From contig RDZD01000019.1 in NCBI GenBank assembly GCA_004293815.1, positions 22,163 to 86,162 of the forward strand: 64,000 bases of DNA, given 5' to 3'. Shown here piece by piece: positions 20,294 to 29,244 of the stretch (position 1 is the first letter of the stretch; each line of letters starts with the position of its first letter). The translations under genes were made by a program, and so were the position numbers. This DNA is from Cytophagales bacterium (GTDB lineage: Bacteria > Bacteroidota > Bacteroidia > Cytophagales > Bernardetiaceae). The notes under the pieces were generated by a model. That model was not told the DNA's origin. It was given only the letters and a program-made list of their open reading frames with translations, and searched no databases.

Positions 20294-21142
20294 ATGAAAA
20301 AAATTTTAAAGCTGTTGTTACCCCCTATTTTTGTGCTTATTTGGCAAAAATTGACCAATGCAAATGCTCAGCCCCAAGCTCCAAGAATTGCGGAGGGTTT
20401 GGAGGTGGTAGCAAGCTTAGAACTTGCCCAAAAGCTTTCAAAGGGATACGATGATGAAGTTATTCTGGCTAAGTATTTGGCATCTACACAAGCTGTACTC
20501 TCTGGAAAAGCTCTTTTTGAGCGCGATACGGTACTTTTTCAGGAACCAGAATTATCACTTCATATTTTGGCTTGTTTGGAGCACATTCAAAATTTTTATA
20601 AACAACCCCTTCATGTGCTAGACTTTGGGGGCGCGCTGGGGAGTTTTTTTATCCAACACCGCACTTATTTTGAGCAAAAACAGTGGCCTTTGCTCTGGAC
20701 TGTGGTAGAGCAGCCACATTTTGTAGAAGCTGGAAAAAAATATTTGTCCGAGTTGCCTATTTTTTTTGAAGAAAGCATTCTTTCTGCTAAAAACCGACAG
20801 CCTATGGCAAATGTGCTTTTTCTGTCAGGCGTATTGCCTTATCTTCCAGAGCCTTTAAAGTGGTTAGAAGAGACCTTGAAAAATTTTGATTTTCAATTTG
20901 TTATTATTGACAGAACGCTCTTTTCTGCTAACAATCAGCCTTATTTCTGCGTTCAGCATGTTCCAGAGCACATTTATCCATCTTCTTACCCTTGTTCGGT
21001 ATTGAGTAAATCGGCTCTTTATGCGGTCTTATCTTCGCATTACAGGCTGCTCACATCCATTAAAAGCACTGTAGATTATCCTGAGCAGCTTTCAAATGGC
21101 ATTATGGCTAACTACGAAGGAGGCTTCTGGGTAAAGAAATAA
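20294..21142 (+). CDS. Methyltransferase of the TIGR04325 type
   Basis: A 282-residue protein starting at the ATG at 20294 (MKKILKLLLPPIFVLIWQKL), whose hydrophobic N-terminus may be a membrane anchor. The motif KGYDDEVIL, the SAM-binding glycine loop LDFGGALGSFF and the following WTVVEQPHFVEAG match the TIGR04325 putative methyltransferase family, often found in polysaccharide or LPS loci. The C-terminal region (LPYLPEPLKWLEETL, FVIIDRTLFS) fits the rest of the Rossmann fold. The substrate is unknown and no glycan genes adjoin it. A TTG-initiated extension of 24 residues is possible but adds nothing family-like. Confidence 0.8.
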   Translation: MKKILKLLLPPIFVLIWQKLTNANAQPQAPRIAEGLEVVASLELAQKLSKGYDDEVILAKYLASTQAVLSGKALFERDTVLFQEPELSLHILACLEHIQNFYKQPLHVLDFGGALGSFFIQHRTYFEQKQWPLLWTVVEQPHFVEAGKKYLSELPIFFEESILSAKNRQPMANVLFLSGVLPYLPEPLKWLEETLKNFDFQFVIIDRTLFSANNQPYFCVQHVPEHIYPSSYPCSVLSKSALYAVLSSHYRLLTSIKSTVDYPEQLSNGIMANYEGGFWVKK

Positions 21143-21460
21143 AGGGACAGCCTTCAAAAACTAATTTTTTTTAAATCTGCGCTCATTTTCTTATCTTGCT
21201 TATGGCTTATTTTGCTTGTGCGAAAGTTAAGGCAAAAATAAAGCTTACTTTTTTAATGTACTTTTTTGACTAAAAAGTCAATAAAATTTGACTCAAAGGC
21301 ATCATGTTTCAGGATTTCGTTATGTAGAATCTATCTTTTTTTGAAAAATACACATATACTTGATTTTATGGCTTTTATCTCTTACGTTTGCGGCGTGGGG
21401 TGATGCACGCCGCCTTGCTTTTTTTAATTTTTATTCAAATCAATTTAAACAAACCATGTT
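21143..21460. other. Intergenic region, 318 bp, with promoter and overlapping inverted repeat
   Basis: AT-rich, with no gene. Its right part holds the promoter-like TACGTTTG at 21383-21390 and an inverted repeat at 21390-21413 overlapping the predicted transcription start; both are listed separately. A weak hairpin TTGACT/AGTCAA lies near 21268-21283. Confidence 0.5.
21359..21413 (+). promoter_or_regulatory. Promoter with overlapping inverted repeat, ahead of the lipoprotein/metalloprotease pair
   Basis: CTTG at 21359-21362, a 20-bp spacer and an exact -7 element TACGTTTG at 21383-21390. An inverted repeat, GCGGCGTG (21390-21397) and CACGCCGC (21406-21413) with an 8-bp loop, then covers the expected transcription start and is followed by CTTGCTTTTTTT. 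It could be an operator. Alternatively it could be an intrinsic terminator for transcripts arriving from upstream. Confidence 0.5.
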
Positions 21461-22087
21461 ATGAGATTTAGAATCTTAAACACTTGGCTTTTGGTGACGG
21501 CTGTCATCGCGAGCCTCAGCTTGCCCAGCTGCAAAAAAGACCAGCCCGTGGAGCCAGTGCTGCCGCCCACCGAAGACTACGGCGAACCCAAAGACACCAC
21601 CCTCTACAAACCCTCGCCTGATAGACACAGCTACTGCAAAGACGGCGAGCAGCTAGACATTAAAACAGTGGAAGAGTTTCAAAAGCTACTCCGAAGCTGC
21701 GAGTGGTGGGCTGTGGCTGCGTATGAAAACGTAGCTAGGCGCGAACCACCTGCAAGCCTAGACCCTCTGGTGATAGTGGAGAACGAGCCGTATAAGCAAA
21801 AATTACAGTTTAACAAAGATTCTATCATCACTGTTAAGCTGTATGACCTAGACAGTCTAGGTAGAGAAAAGCTAAGGTATTCTTATGACTTGAAGTACAG
21901 CGTTATGCTTTCTCCTGAAGGCAAGTTTGCTGCGCGTGTACTTATACCTAGTAAGCACCCTAACGGGACACCTAAGTTTGAACCTCGGTACTACTACTTT
22001 TGTGATGAAAGTAAGCTTGTCTCAGATAATACTTATATGGCACCAGAGTTTCAATTTATTTATTACACCGTTTTCCTTCGCGATTAA
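21461..22087 (+). CDS. Hypothetical lipoprotein paired with the M43 metalloprotease
   Basis: A 208-residue lipoprotein: a signal peptide ends in the lipobox LPSC with Cys24, then KKDQPVEPVLPPTED, a Pro/acidic linker. The mature part has no recognised domain; it is mixed alpha/beta with Cys pairs (YCKDGEQ, LRSCEWW, YYFCDES). It sits 30 bp upstream of the metalloprotease and shares its promoter region, so the two are probably co-expressed. An outer-membrane chaperone, inhibitor or substrate-binding partner of the protease are all conceivable; none is shown by the sequence. Confidence 0.72.
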   Translation: MRFRILNTWLLVTAVIASLSLPSCKKDQPVEPVLPPTEDYGEPKDTTLYKPSPDRHSYCKDGEQLDIKTVEEFQKLLRSCEWWAVAAYENVARREPPASLDPLVIVENEPYKQKLQFNKDSIITVKLYDLDSLGREKLRYSYDLKYSVMLSPEGKFAARVLIPSKHPNGTPKFEPRYYYFCDESKLVSDNTYMAPEFQFIYYTVFLRD

Positions 22088-22117
22088 AATTTCTTAAACT
22101 TAAAATCTTTCAAAACG

Positions 22118-24008
22118 ATGAAAAACTTTCAAATCATTTGCCTGTTTTTGGCATGTTTGTTGATGGGGGGGGGGTAGATTATTCGCCCAAGGCGAGTGTG
22201 GCACTCATGTAGATCCCGCCACTTATGAGGCCATGCGCCAAGAGGTGCTGGAACTCATGAAAAACAAACGCAGTCTTTCGGACTGCGAGTCGCCTTACTA
22301 CGACTGCCCTGATTATGAATACTACATTCCCGTAGTATTCCACATCGTACAAAATCAGGCTGATGTCCTGGCTTATCCCATTACTGAGGCCATGCTAGAT
22401 ATGCTCATCATAGAGCTGAACCAAGTTTTTGCTGGCACTCACCCCGCACAAACCGTCCTAGACCCCGACTTCGCCCCTGTTTTTGCAGGCAACACGGGTA
22501 TACGCTTCGTGAGAGCGGCCGTAGATCCCAATGGCGACCCCCACAGCGGCATACAACGCAGAACCACTTACAAGGAAGGGTTTAGACTTGACAACTACGG
22601 GCCTACTGACCCAGATACTGAGCCTGATGCCATAAATCATCCGGATATAGTCAAATACGAAGCCAGTGGCGGTTTAGATGCTTGGCCCCGTACCGAGTTT
22701 TTGAACGTTTGGATATGCAATTTGATAGGAACCACTGCTCAGGGTTATGCGACTTTCCCTAAATGGGATTTGGTGCGTCCTCAACTTTCGGGTATTGTGC
22801 TGCGCTCGAGCATGTTTGCGGCGAGCACCATTCCTACCATGCTGACAGCGCATGAGATAGGGCATTGGTTTGGTTTGTCCCATACTTTTGAAGGCTTCTG
22901 TCTTGAAGGCTGTGAATATATTTACGGCGACCTCTGCGCCGATACACCTAGAGATGCGTTTTCTTACAGCCTTTGCATAACTCCTTCATATAACTGCGAT
23001 AACAAGAATATGAACGAAAACATCATGGACTATTCGGCCTGTCAAAAAATGTTTACACTAGAGCAGCTTGACCGTATGAGGTGTCAAATGAGTGTTTACC
23101 GAGGCTCCTTCGCATTGACACCTGGCTGGCCTTGTGTGAGTGTTTTGTCTGGGGTCAAGTTTACGCCTGAGACCAGCACCGCGCCCATTTGCTTTGGCGA
23201 GAGTTATACCGTAGCTACCTCCCCGCACGCGGGCTACACCTACGAGTGGGAAGTTTTGCCAGCTGGCGTGGCCACTTTCACCACTTCTTCGCCCATAGCC
23301 AACGTTATGACTCTTACCAACGTCAGTTATACGCATAATGACGAGGTTACCATTCGTTTGCGTATGAAACTCTTGGAACCTATACCTGGCATAACGCCTT
23401 GCGGTACGGGGCGTTGGTTCGAGCAAAAGGTTTGGTTTGGTGCGCCAGCCGTTCCCGTCACCACCAGCTCAACCATTGCTAGCAGCACCCCGAATCTTTG
23501 GAAGATTTGCAACCCTCAGCAAGTGCACACCTTTACAGCCAATGCGATGGGCTATCCACCTGGCCTTGTGTCGGGCCTCACTTACGCATGGGTGGTGTCA
23601 GGTGGTACTATTCTTAGCGGTGCTGGCACAAACAGCATCACGGTAAAATGGGCACCTTCTGTTCCAGTGGGGGCTTTGGGTACCATCAAAGTAACGACAA
23701 CTAGCAGCTGTGGCAGCCGATCGGATACGGATGTATGGGTCAAAGAATGCCCTGTGGGCGGACGTATGGCCTCGCTTTCACCCAACCCTGCCAGCGGACA
23801 AGTTGCGGTAACGTTGCGCGACGAGATAGTGATGTCGCCAAATGGTTTGCAGATTACGGTAAGAGACATGATAGGCTCTACCAAATTTTTTCTTACCTCT
23901 TTCGAACGCCAAACAACTTTGGATATCAGCAGTTTGCAAACAGGTCTCTACATAGTTACCATACAAAACGGTCAGGAATCCGAAGAGCTGCGTTTGGTCG
24001 TAGAATAA
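22118..24008 (+). pseudogene. Secreted M43-family zinc metalloprotease, out of frame at a G10 tract
   Basis: The ATG at 22118 starts a signal peptide (MKNFQIICLFLACLLMGGG) that hits TAG right after ten consecutive G at 22165-22174. In the next frame the reading continues without a stop as RLFAQGECGTHVDPATYEAM, exactly the rest of the signal peptide and the mature start, then 591 more residues to 24008. One G fewer (or two more) restores a single ~629-residue protein. The body carries the metzincin-type zinc motif HEIGHWFGLSH (near 22852-22884), the downstream M43 segment GDLCADTP and MDYSACQKMFT. It also has two PKD/Ig-like regions and a C-terminal type A sorting domain (LSPNPASGQVAVTLRD) for type IX secretion. 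As sequenced, the frame is off; an internal start at 22233 would lack a signal peptide. Confidence 0.8.
22165..22174 (+). repeat. G10 homopolymer inside a signal peptide
   Basis: Ten consecutive G, including the G of an ATG codon, directly before TAG. It is exceptional in this ~40 % GC window, where no other G run of this length is seen. Nine or twelve G would join the signal peptide to the metalloprotease. Confidence 0.95.
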
Positions 24009-24134
24009 GTCTTTCTTAAATCAGACTGAAACCTTTATATCCACCGCCCGATGCCGCTGAGGTGTTGGGCGGTAGGGGATAAGTCTTCTCCCCACTAGCC
24101 TAGAACTGAACCCCTCCTAGTTGGACATCAGGAA

Positions 24135-25343
24135 TTAGTTTTCGGGATAAAGCAAATACTTTTTTCTCATGACTCTGTAGCGATTCAAGTCTTTCTGCCA
24201 CGTTTGTCTGATTTCAGCTTCGGTCATGCCCTTTTGAATGCAGATGCGTAGAGTACTGTCACCTGCCAGCTTATCAAAAAATGGAGTAAAAAACTGAGCC
24301 TTTTCTGGATATTGCTCATAAGCCTTGAGAAGGTAGCTGATGTCTAACTTCTGGAGCGGGGCAGTGAGGTGGCTAAGGTCTGTGCCATAGCAAATTTGAT
24401 TTTCAAAAATGGGCTTTTTATTGCCCTCGTCAGCTTTAGGTACAAACGAAAACTGGTTTTGGGGTAAGTTAGGGTGCCCAAAAATTCTAAAAGACAGAGG
24501 CGTACCGCGACCCACCGAAAGCGGCGTGCCTTCAAACAAGCACAAAGAAGGATAAAGCCATATAGCCGCACTGTCTTTGAGGTTTGGTGAGGGACGAACG
24601 GGCAATATATAGGGCGTTTGGTGGGTGTAGTTTTTGCAATGAATAAGCTTTAATTCGCATTGTAGGCCATTCCTAAGCCACTTTTCACCATTAATCATTT
24701 GAGCTAGCTCTGCTACAGTCAAGCCATGAACAATGGGTATGGGGTGAACACCCACAAAAGAGCTAAAACCTTGCTGGCGAATGGGGCCATCTACGTAGTG
24801 TCCGTTTGGGTTTGGACGATCCAATACAATGAGAGGTTTGTTGTGTTCGGCACAGGCCTCCATGAGATAGTGCAAGGTGCTGATGTAGGTGTAGAACCTT
24901 GCGCCCACGTCCTGAATGTCAAAAAGCAGAATGTCTAAATCCTTGATGTATTCGGGCTTGGGCTTTTTGTCCTGACCGTAAAGCGACATGAGCGGAATCT
25001 TGGTTTGTGGGTCAATACCGTTCTTGACGTGTTCGCCCGCATCGGCGGTTCCTCTAAAGCCGTGCTCGGGGACAAAAATGCGTGTGATGTTGATGTTTTG
25101 CTGGCGCAGAAAATCTACGAGGTGGGTTTTGGAATCGTATATGGCTGTCTGGTTGAGCACCAAGCCTACTTTTTTGCCTTTAAGCCATTCCACATACAAA
25201 TGGTCTTGCTGTGCGCCCGTGCGCAGAGTCGTTTGCTGAACTTGCGCTGCCTGCTGGCGGTTGTTTTGCGAGGAGGATTTACCCACTCCACAAGCAGCTA
25301 CCAAAAGCGATAAAAGACTGAAAACAAGCAGAGGTTGTAGCAT
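24135..25343 (-). CDS. namZ: NamZ-like exo-beta-N-acetylmuramidase (DUF1343) lipoprotein
   Basis: A 402-residue lipoprotein: hydrophobic signal with lipobox VAAC (Cys18). The mature domain carries the DUF1343 hallmarks VGLVLNQTA, FVPEHGFRGTADAGE, DLDILLFDIQDVGARFYTY, VLDRPNPNG and PSLCLFEGTPLSVGRGT. NamZ enzymes of this family (GH171) remove N-acetylmuramic acid from the non-reducing ends of peptidoglycan fragments, so a cell-wall recycling or scavenging role in the periplasm is expected. The Glu in PEHGF and the Glu in FEGTPLSVGRGT are strongly conserved positions. It is on the same strand as the acyl-CoA dehydrogenase upstream, but a strong terminator separates them. Confidence 0.88.
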   Translation of the reverse strand: MLQPLLVFSLLSLLVAACGVGKSSSQNNRQQAAQVQQTTLRTGAQQDHLYVEWLKGKKVGLVLNQTAIYDSKTHLVDFLRQQNINITRIFVPEHGFRGTADAGEHVKNGIDPQTKIPLMSLYGQDKKPKPEYIKDLDILLFDIQDVGARFYTYISTLHYLMEACAEHNKPLIVLDRPNPNGHYVDGPIRQQGFSSFVGVHPIPIVHGLTVAELAQMINGEKWLRNGLQCELKLIHCKNYTHQTPYILPVRPSPNLKDSAAIWLYPSLCLFEGTPLSVGRGTPLSFRIFGHPNLPQNQFSFVPKADEGNKKPIFENQICYGTDLSHLTAPLQKLDISYLLKAYEQYPEKAQFFTPFFDKLAGDSTLRICIQKGMTEAEIRQTWQKDLNRYRVMRKKYLLYPEN

Positions 25344-25368
25344 GGGTAAGCACAGATAAACGGTAAAA

Positions 25369-25408
25369 AAAATTGTGGCATTGCAGTTTTCCGCAATGCC
25401 ACAATTTT
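25369..25408 (-). terminator. Intrinsic terminator of the acyl-CoA dehydrogenase gene
   Basis: Arms 25369-25384 and 25393-25408 pair perfectly over 16 bp (core GTGGCATTGC) with an 8-nt loop. On the minus strand the stem runs into an eight-T stretch. It lies 15 bp after the acyl-CoA dehydrogenase stop. Confidence 0.9.
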
Positions 25409-25422
25409 AAATTGGGTAAAAT

Positions 25423-26598
25423 CTATTTCAAAATAGCACGAGAGATTACCAATTTTTGAATTTCGGACGTGCCCTCACCAATAGTACAAAGCTTGGAGTC
25501 GCGGTAGTATTTTTCTACAGGGTAGTCTTTTGTGTAACCGTATCCGCCAAAGATTTGTACTGCCTCGTTGGCTACTTTTACACAAATTTCGGAGGCATAA
25601 TATTTGGCATAAGCCGACTGCAAATTGACATTTTGGCCGTTGTCTTTCATAGAGGCCGCTTGGAATGTGAGCAACTTGGCTGCTTCGGTTTCCATAGCCA
25701 TTTCGGCAAGTTTGAAAGCGATAGCCTGAAACTTAGAGATCGGCTGATTGAATTGATGACGCTCTTTGGAATAGGCCAAAGCGTGCTCATACGCGCCCAT
25801 GGCGATGCCCAAGCTCAAAGCGGCAATTGAAATTCGACCACCATCAAGAACCTTCATGGCCTGAACGAAGCCTTCGCCTTCTTTGCCCAACATTTGACTT
25901 TTGTGTACGCGGCAGTCTGTAAAGATAAGTTCGGTAGTTTCAGAAAGCCTCATGCCGAGTTTGTCTTCTTTGCGGCCAGCTGAAAAGCCTGGAGTCCCTT
26001 TTTCAATGACAAAAGTCGTCATGCCGTGTGAGTCGCCCACTTCACCTGTGCGCACAATGACCACCGCTACGTTGCCGCTTTTGCCGTGTGTGATGAAGTT
26101 TTTTGCGCCATTGATGATATAATAATCACCATCTTTTACGGCAACCGTGCGCATATTGCCCGCATCAGAGCCTGTGTTAGGCTCGGTAAGCCCCCAAGCC
26201 CCTATCCATTCGGCTGTAGCGAGGAGCGGCAAATATTTTTTCTTTTGCTCTTCGTTGCCAAACTGAAGGATATGGCCAGTACAAAGTGAGTTGTGTGCGG
26301 CCATAGAGAGGCCGATAGACGGGTCTATCTTGGCGAGTTCCGAAATAGCCGTTACATATTCTACATAACCAAGCCCTGAGCCGTTGTACTCTTGGGGAAC
26401 AAGAACTCCCATTAAACCAAGCTTGCCCAGTTCTTTGAATACTTCAATAGGAAAATGCTGGTCATCGTCCCATTTGTTGCGAAAAGGCGTGATGTGCTTG
26501 GCACCAAACTCTCTGATAGTTTGAGCTATCATTTGTTGAGTTTCGGTTTCGGCAAAGTTTAGGCCCTGTTCTTTTAAATCTGCATTATAAGCTCCCAT
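25423..26598 (-). CDS. Acyl-CoA dehydrogenase
   Basis: A 391-residue FAD enzyme that oxidises acyl-CoA to trans-2-enoyl-CoA, passing electrons to ETF. The N-terminal helical domain, the beta domain (WIGAWGLTEPNTGSDAGNMR, FITHGKSGNVAVV) and the C-terminal helical domain are all present. The segment RHQFNQPISKFQAIAFKLAE is typical of short- and medium-chain members. The catalytic base is Glu375 in IGEGTSEIQ. Length and motifs are those of short-chain/isovaleryl-type enzymes; the exact chain length is uncertain. A leucine dehydrogenase and this enzyme could both serve branched-chain amino acid catabolism, but they are not linked in an operon. Confidence 0.93.
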   Translation of the reverse strand: MGAYNADLKEQGLNFAETETQQMIAQTIREFGAKHITPFRNKWDDDQHFPIEVFKELGKLGLMGVLVPQEYNGSGLGYVEYVTAISELAKIDPSIGLSMAAHNSLCTGHILQFGNEEQKKKYLPLLATAEWIGAWGLTEPNTGSDAGNMRTVAVKDGDYYIINGAKNFITHGKSGNVAVVIVRTGEVGDSHGMTTFVIEKGTPGFSAGRKEDKLGMRLSETTELIFTDCRVHKSQMLGKEGEGFVQAMKVLDGGRISIAALSLGIAMGAYEHALAYSKERHQFNQPISKFQAIAFKLAEMAMETEAAKLLTFQAASMKDNGQNVNLQSAYAKYYASEICVKVANEAVQIFGGYGYTKDYPVEKYYRDSKLCTIGEGTSEIQKLVISRAILK

Positions 26599-26712
26599 TG
26601 TCTGAGTTGATTGGTTTTAATGAGTTCTTTTATTGAATACAAAAAAGTTTTTAAATTAGCCAGTGTCATAACTGACTGGTTAGCACAAATGTTTTTAACT
26701 CAAAAATGGGGT

Positions 26713-27438
26713 TTATTCCACGTCCGACATGTCTAAGTTATGAAACACATTTTGTACGTCGTCATCATTTTCAATTTTATCGATGAGATCCAGTACTTCT
26801 TTAGTTGCCTCAGGGCTTAGCTTGGTGGTATTTTGTGGCAAACGCTGTAGCTCTGCCGAAACCACAGGTATTTTTAGGTCTTCTAAGCCTTTTTGCATTT
26901 TTCCAAAATCCTCAAAGCGAGTATAAACAAAAATGTCGTCGCCCTCTGTTTCTATGTCATCTGCCCCAAACTCTATCAAGTCTAGCTCTACATCTTCTAG
27001 CTTTACTTGCTGTGCCGACAGTGTAAAACACGCCTTGCGATCAAAAAGAAAGTCCAATGAGCCTGTTTTGCCAAGCGAGCCGCCCGAGCGGGTGAAATAC
27101 ATTCTCACATTAGCCACGCTTCTGGTGCTATTATCTGTGGCACATTCCACTACAACGGCAATGCCATGTGGCGCGTAGCCCTCATAAACCACTTCTTCAT
27201 AGTCTTTTTCTTCTTTGGAGGTGGCTCTTTTGATGGCAGCTTCTATGCGATCTTTGGGCATATTTATCGCCTTGGCGTTCTGAATCACGATACGGAGTTT
27301 TCCGTTAGCTGAAAGGTCGGCACCGCCGCCTTGCTTAACAGCCATCACGATTTCTTTGCCCAAGCGTGAGAATTGCCTTGACATAGCGTCCCAACGCTTA
27401 AATTTTCTTGCTTTTCGATATTCAAATGCGCGTCCCAT
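26713..27438 (-). CDS. yebC: YebC/PmpR family regulatory protein
   Basis: A 241-residue member of the YebC/TACO1 family. It begins with MGRAFEYRKARKFKRWDAMS, the Bacteroidota variant of the family's usual AGHSKWAN start. It continues with GGGADLSANGKLRIVIQNAK, NMPKDRIEAAIKRA and YEGYAPHGIAVVVECATDN, then the acidic C-terminal domain. Members act as transcription regulators or as ribosome-associated factors that relieve stalling; which applies here cannot be told. Full length. A promoter-like element lies at 27472-27506. Monocistronic between long AT-rich gaps. Confidence 0.93.
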   Translation of the reverse strand: MGRAFEYRKARKFKRWDAMSRQFSRLGKEIVMAVKQGGGADLSANGKLRIVIQNAKAINMPKDRIEAAIKRATSKEEKDYEEVVYEGYAPHGIAVVVECATDNSTRSVANVRMYFTRSGGSLGKTGSLDFLFDRKACFTLSAQQVKLEDVELDLIEFGADDIETEGDDIFVYTRFEDFGKMQKGLEDLKIPVVSAELQRLPQNTTKLSPEATKEVLDLIDKIENDDDVQNVFHNLDMSDVE

Positions 27439-27471
27439 AACAAATTAAGGAGTCTTGTGTTTTTTTATTTG

Positions 27472-27506
27472 CAAATGTAGCAGTATAAGAATATTCTAGC
27501 CACAAA
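27472..27506 (-). promoter_or_regulatory. Putative promoter of yebC
   Basis: Minus-strand TTTG at 27503-27506 and TACATTTG at 27472-27479 with a 23-bp spacer, slightly long. The -7 part is an exact consensus and lies 33 bp before the start codon. Confidence 0.5.
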
Positions 27507-27650
27507 AACACAGATTTTTTTTCTAGTGTCAGCTCGCAAATTTTTTAGATAGAATACAAATATAGAAATAAAAGCCAGAAAAAGCATATCTTCTTCGGCT
27601 TTTTGTATGTTTAAAAGAATATAAATTTAACGAATACTTTTTGTTTGTTC

Positions 27651-28619
27651 CTAGCCTATCTGCTTGCCACCAAAAAAAGAGTCTACAAATTCTTGTTTGT
27701 TGAAGATTTGGAGGTCATTTACTTTTTCGCCTACGCCAATGTACTTGACTGGGATTTTGAACTGGTCAGAAATACCTATCACCACGCCGCCTTTGGCCGT
27801 TCCGTCTAGTTTTGTAACCGCAATAGAGGTTACTTCTGTGGCTTTCGTGAACTCTTGGGCTTGAATAAATGCGTTTTGTCCAGTACTACCGTCCAAAACC
27901 AATAATACCTCGTGAGGAGCTTCAGGGATATGTCTTTGAATAACTCGGTGAACCTTTGAAAGCTCATTCATCAAATTTACTTTATTGTGTAAACGTCCAG
28001 CGGTATCAATAATGGCAATGTCGGCACCTATCCTTATGGCTTCTTCTACTGTGTCAAAGGCCACGGTGGCAGGGTGTACGTTCATACCACGCGACACTAC
28101 AGGGACTTGTACACGCTCCCCCCACTGCTCAAGCTGCTGAACAGCTGCTGCTCGGAAAGTGTCGGCTGCGCCCAAAACAACACTTTTGCCAGCAGCTTTA
28201 TACTGTGCGGCTAGCTTGCCTATGGTGGTGGTTTTGCCTACGCCATTTACACCCACCACAATGAGTATATAAGGTTTGATGTTGTGTGGAATCTCGAAAG
28301 ATTCCCAATCGCGGGTGTTGTTTTGAGCCAGAAGAGCGGCTATTTCTTCTCTTAAAATTTGGTTAAGTTCTGAGGTGGTCAGAAACTTATCTTTGGCCAC
28401 GCGGTCTTCCACACGCTTAATAATGCGTATGGTGGTGTCTGTACCCACATCAGAAGCTATCAAAATATTTTCTAGTTCATCAAGAACTTCATCGTCTATT
28501 TTTGATTTGCCCATAACCGCCTTTGAGAGCTTATCAAAAAAACCAGTTTTGGATTTTTCTAGGCCCTGGTCTAGGGTTTCTTTTTTTTCAGACGAAAAAA
28601 TACGTTTAAAGAAGTTCAT
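27651..28619 (-). CDS. ftsY: Signal recognition particle receptor FtsY
   Basis: A 322-residue GTPase that docks the SRP-ribosome complex at the inner membrane. I start it at the ATG at 28617-28619 (MNFFKRIFSSEKKETLDQGL). The longer frame to 28694 reads across the promoter. A short amphipathic N-terminus replaces the long acidic A domain of E. coli, as is usual in Bacteroidota. The NG domain shows the helical bundle (DEVLDELENILIASDVG), the P-loop GVNGVGKTTT at ~123-132, DTFRAAAVQQL, DTAGR and TKLDGTAKGG, and the closing GVGEKVNDLQIF. Essential and full length. Confidence 0.96.
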   Translation of the reverse strand: MNFFKRIFSSEKKETLDQGLEKSKTGFFDKLSKAVMGKSKIDDEVLDELENILIASDVGTDTTIRIIKRVEDRVAKDKFLTTSELNQILREEIAALLAQNNTRDWESFEIPHNIKPYILIVVGVNGVGKTTTIGKLAAQYKAAGKSVVLGAADTFRAAAVQQLEQWGERVQVPVVSRGMNVHPATVAFDTVEEAIRIGADIAIIDTAGRLHNKVNLMNELSKVHRVIQRHIPEAPHEVLLVLDGSTGQNAFIQAQEFTKATEVTSIAVTKLDGTAKGGVVIGISDQFKIPVKYIGVGEKVNDLQIFNKQEFVDSFFGGKQIG

Positions 28620-28691
28620 AATGTGTGGTTTAGTACTTACACTCCAAGAAGCCTCATTGCGTTCTCGCGCAACATGAGCCAAGCACAAGCG

Positions 28692-28722
28692 CAAAGTTAC
28701 TCAACTTGCACACAATAACAAA
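28692..28722 (-). promoter_or_regulatory. Promoter of ftsY
   Basis: Minus-strand -33 TTTG (28719-28722), 19-bp spacer and -7 TAACTTTG (28692-28699) followed by CGC: an exact match to the Bacteroidota consensus at the preferred spacing. The predicted leader is about 65 nt and excludes the in-frame ATG at 28694 as a start. Confidence 0.75.
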
Positions 28723-28842
28723 TTCTTTGAATGATATCTGTACATATTCATAAGCACAGACAAGCTCAAAAGCAAGTCAATGCGTTTCAAGCTTGAGCAA
28801 TTCTCAAAATTGAATGATGAAGAGCAGCTGTAGTTTGCCTAA

Positions 28843-29244
28843 TTATTCTAAGCCTTGTACCACAAATACAGGGCAAACAATAGTAGCTACTTTGCCATCA
28901 GGGCCTATGGGAGCTTGCTCCATTGGGTTAGGCTCAATGCGTTTGTCTTCGGCATAGCCCTTCAAGGTGACCGTTTTGTTAGCATTTTGGGTGAGTGAGC
29001 TCCAAATTTTTTTGCTTTTGGTTTGCAAAATATGCCTTTGGTCTGCCACCTCAAGCACAAAGTAATCACTGCCACCTGCGCAATAGCTTTCATGGCTCTT
29101 GGACCAAGGCATTTTAAGAAGTTTTCCTGTCATCGTTTTGAGTTCCTTTTTTGTTTGGGTGGAGCCCCCCTTGGTTTGTGCCCAAAGAGTTGTCAAAAAG
29201 GCTGTGCCTAACACAAGAGCGGCTGCAAGCAATAGTTTTTTCAT
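28843..29244 (-). CDS. Exported hypothetical protein
   Basis: A 133-residue protein starting at the ATG at 29242-29244. Its first residues MKKLLLAAALVLGTAFLTTL followed by WAQ are a textbook signal peptide; upstream in-frame codons add a non-signal extension. The mature part is a small, probably beta-barrel domain (TGKLLKMPWSKSHESYCAGG, DYFVLEVADQRHILQTKSK, TVTLKGYAEDKRIE) reminiscent of OB-fold-like stress proteins that appear in Bacteroidota as uncharacterised exported proteins. Two cysteines, one in the middle and one near the end (VCPVFVVQG), could form a disulfide. The function is not recognised. Confidence 0.7.
   Translation of the reverse strand: MKKLLLAAALVLGTAFLTTLWAQTKGGSTQTKKELKTMTGKLLKMPWSKSHESYCAGGSDYFVLEVADQRHILQTKSKKIWSSLTQNANKTVTLKGYAEDKRIEPNPMEQAPIGPDGKVATIVCPVFVVQGLE

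Noticed and set aside
28620..28694. N-terminally extended FtsY
   Set aside because: The extension reads across a consensus promoter at 28692-28722 and has no similarity to the FtsY A domain.
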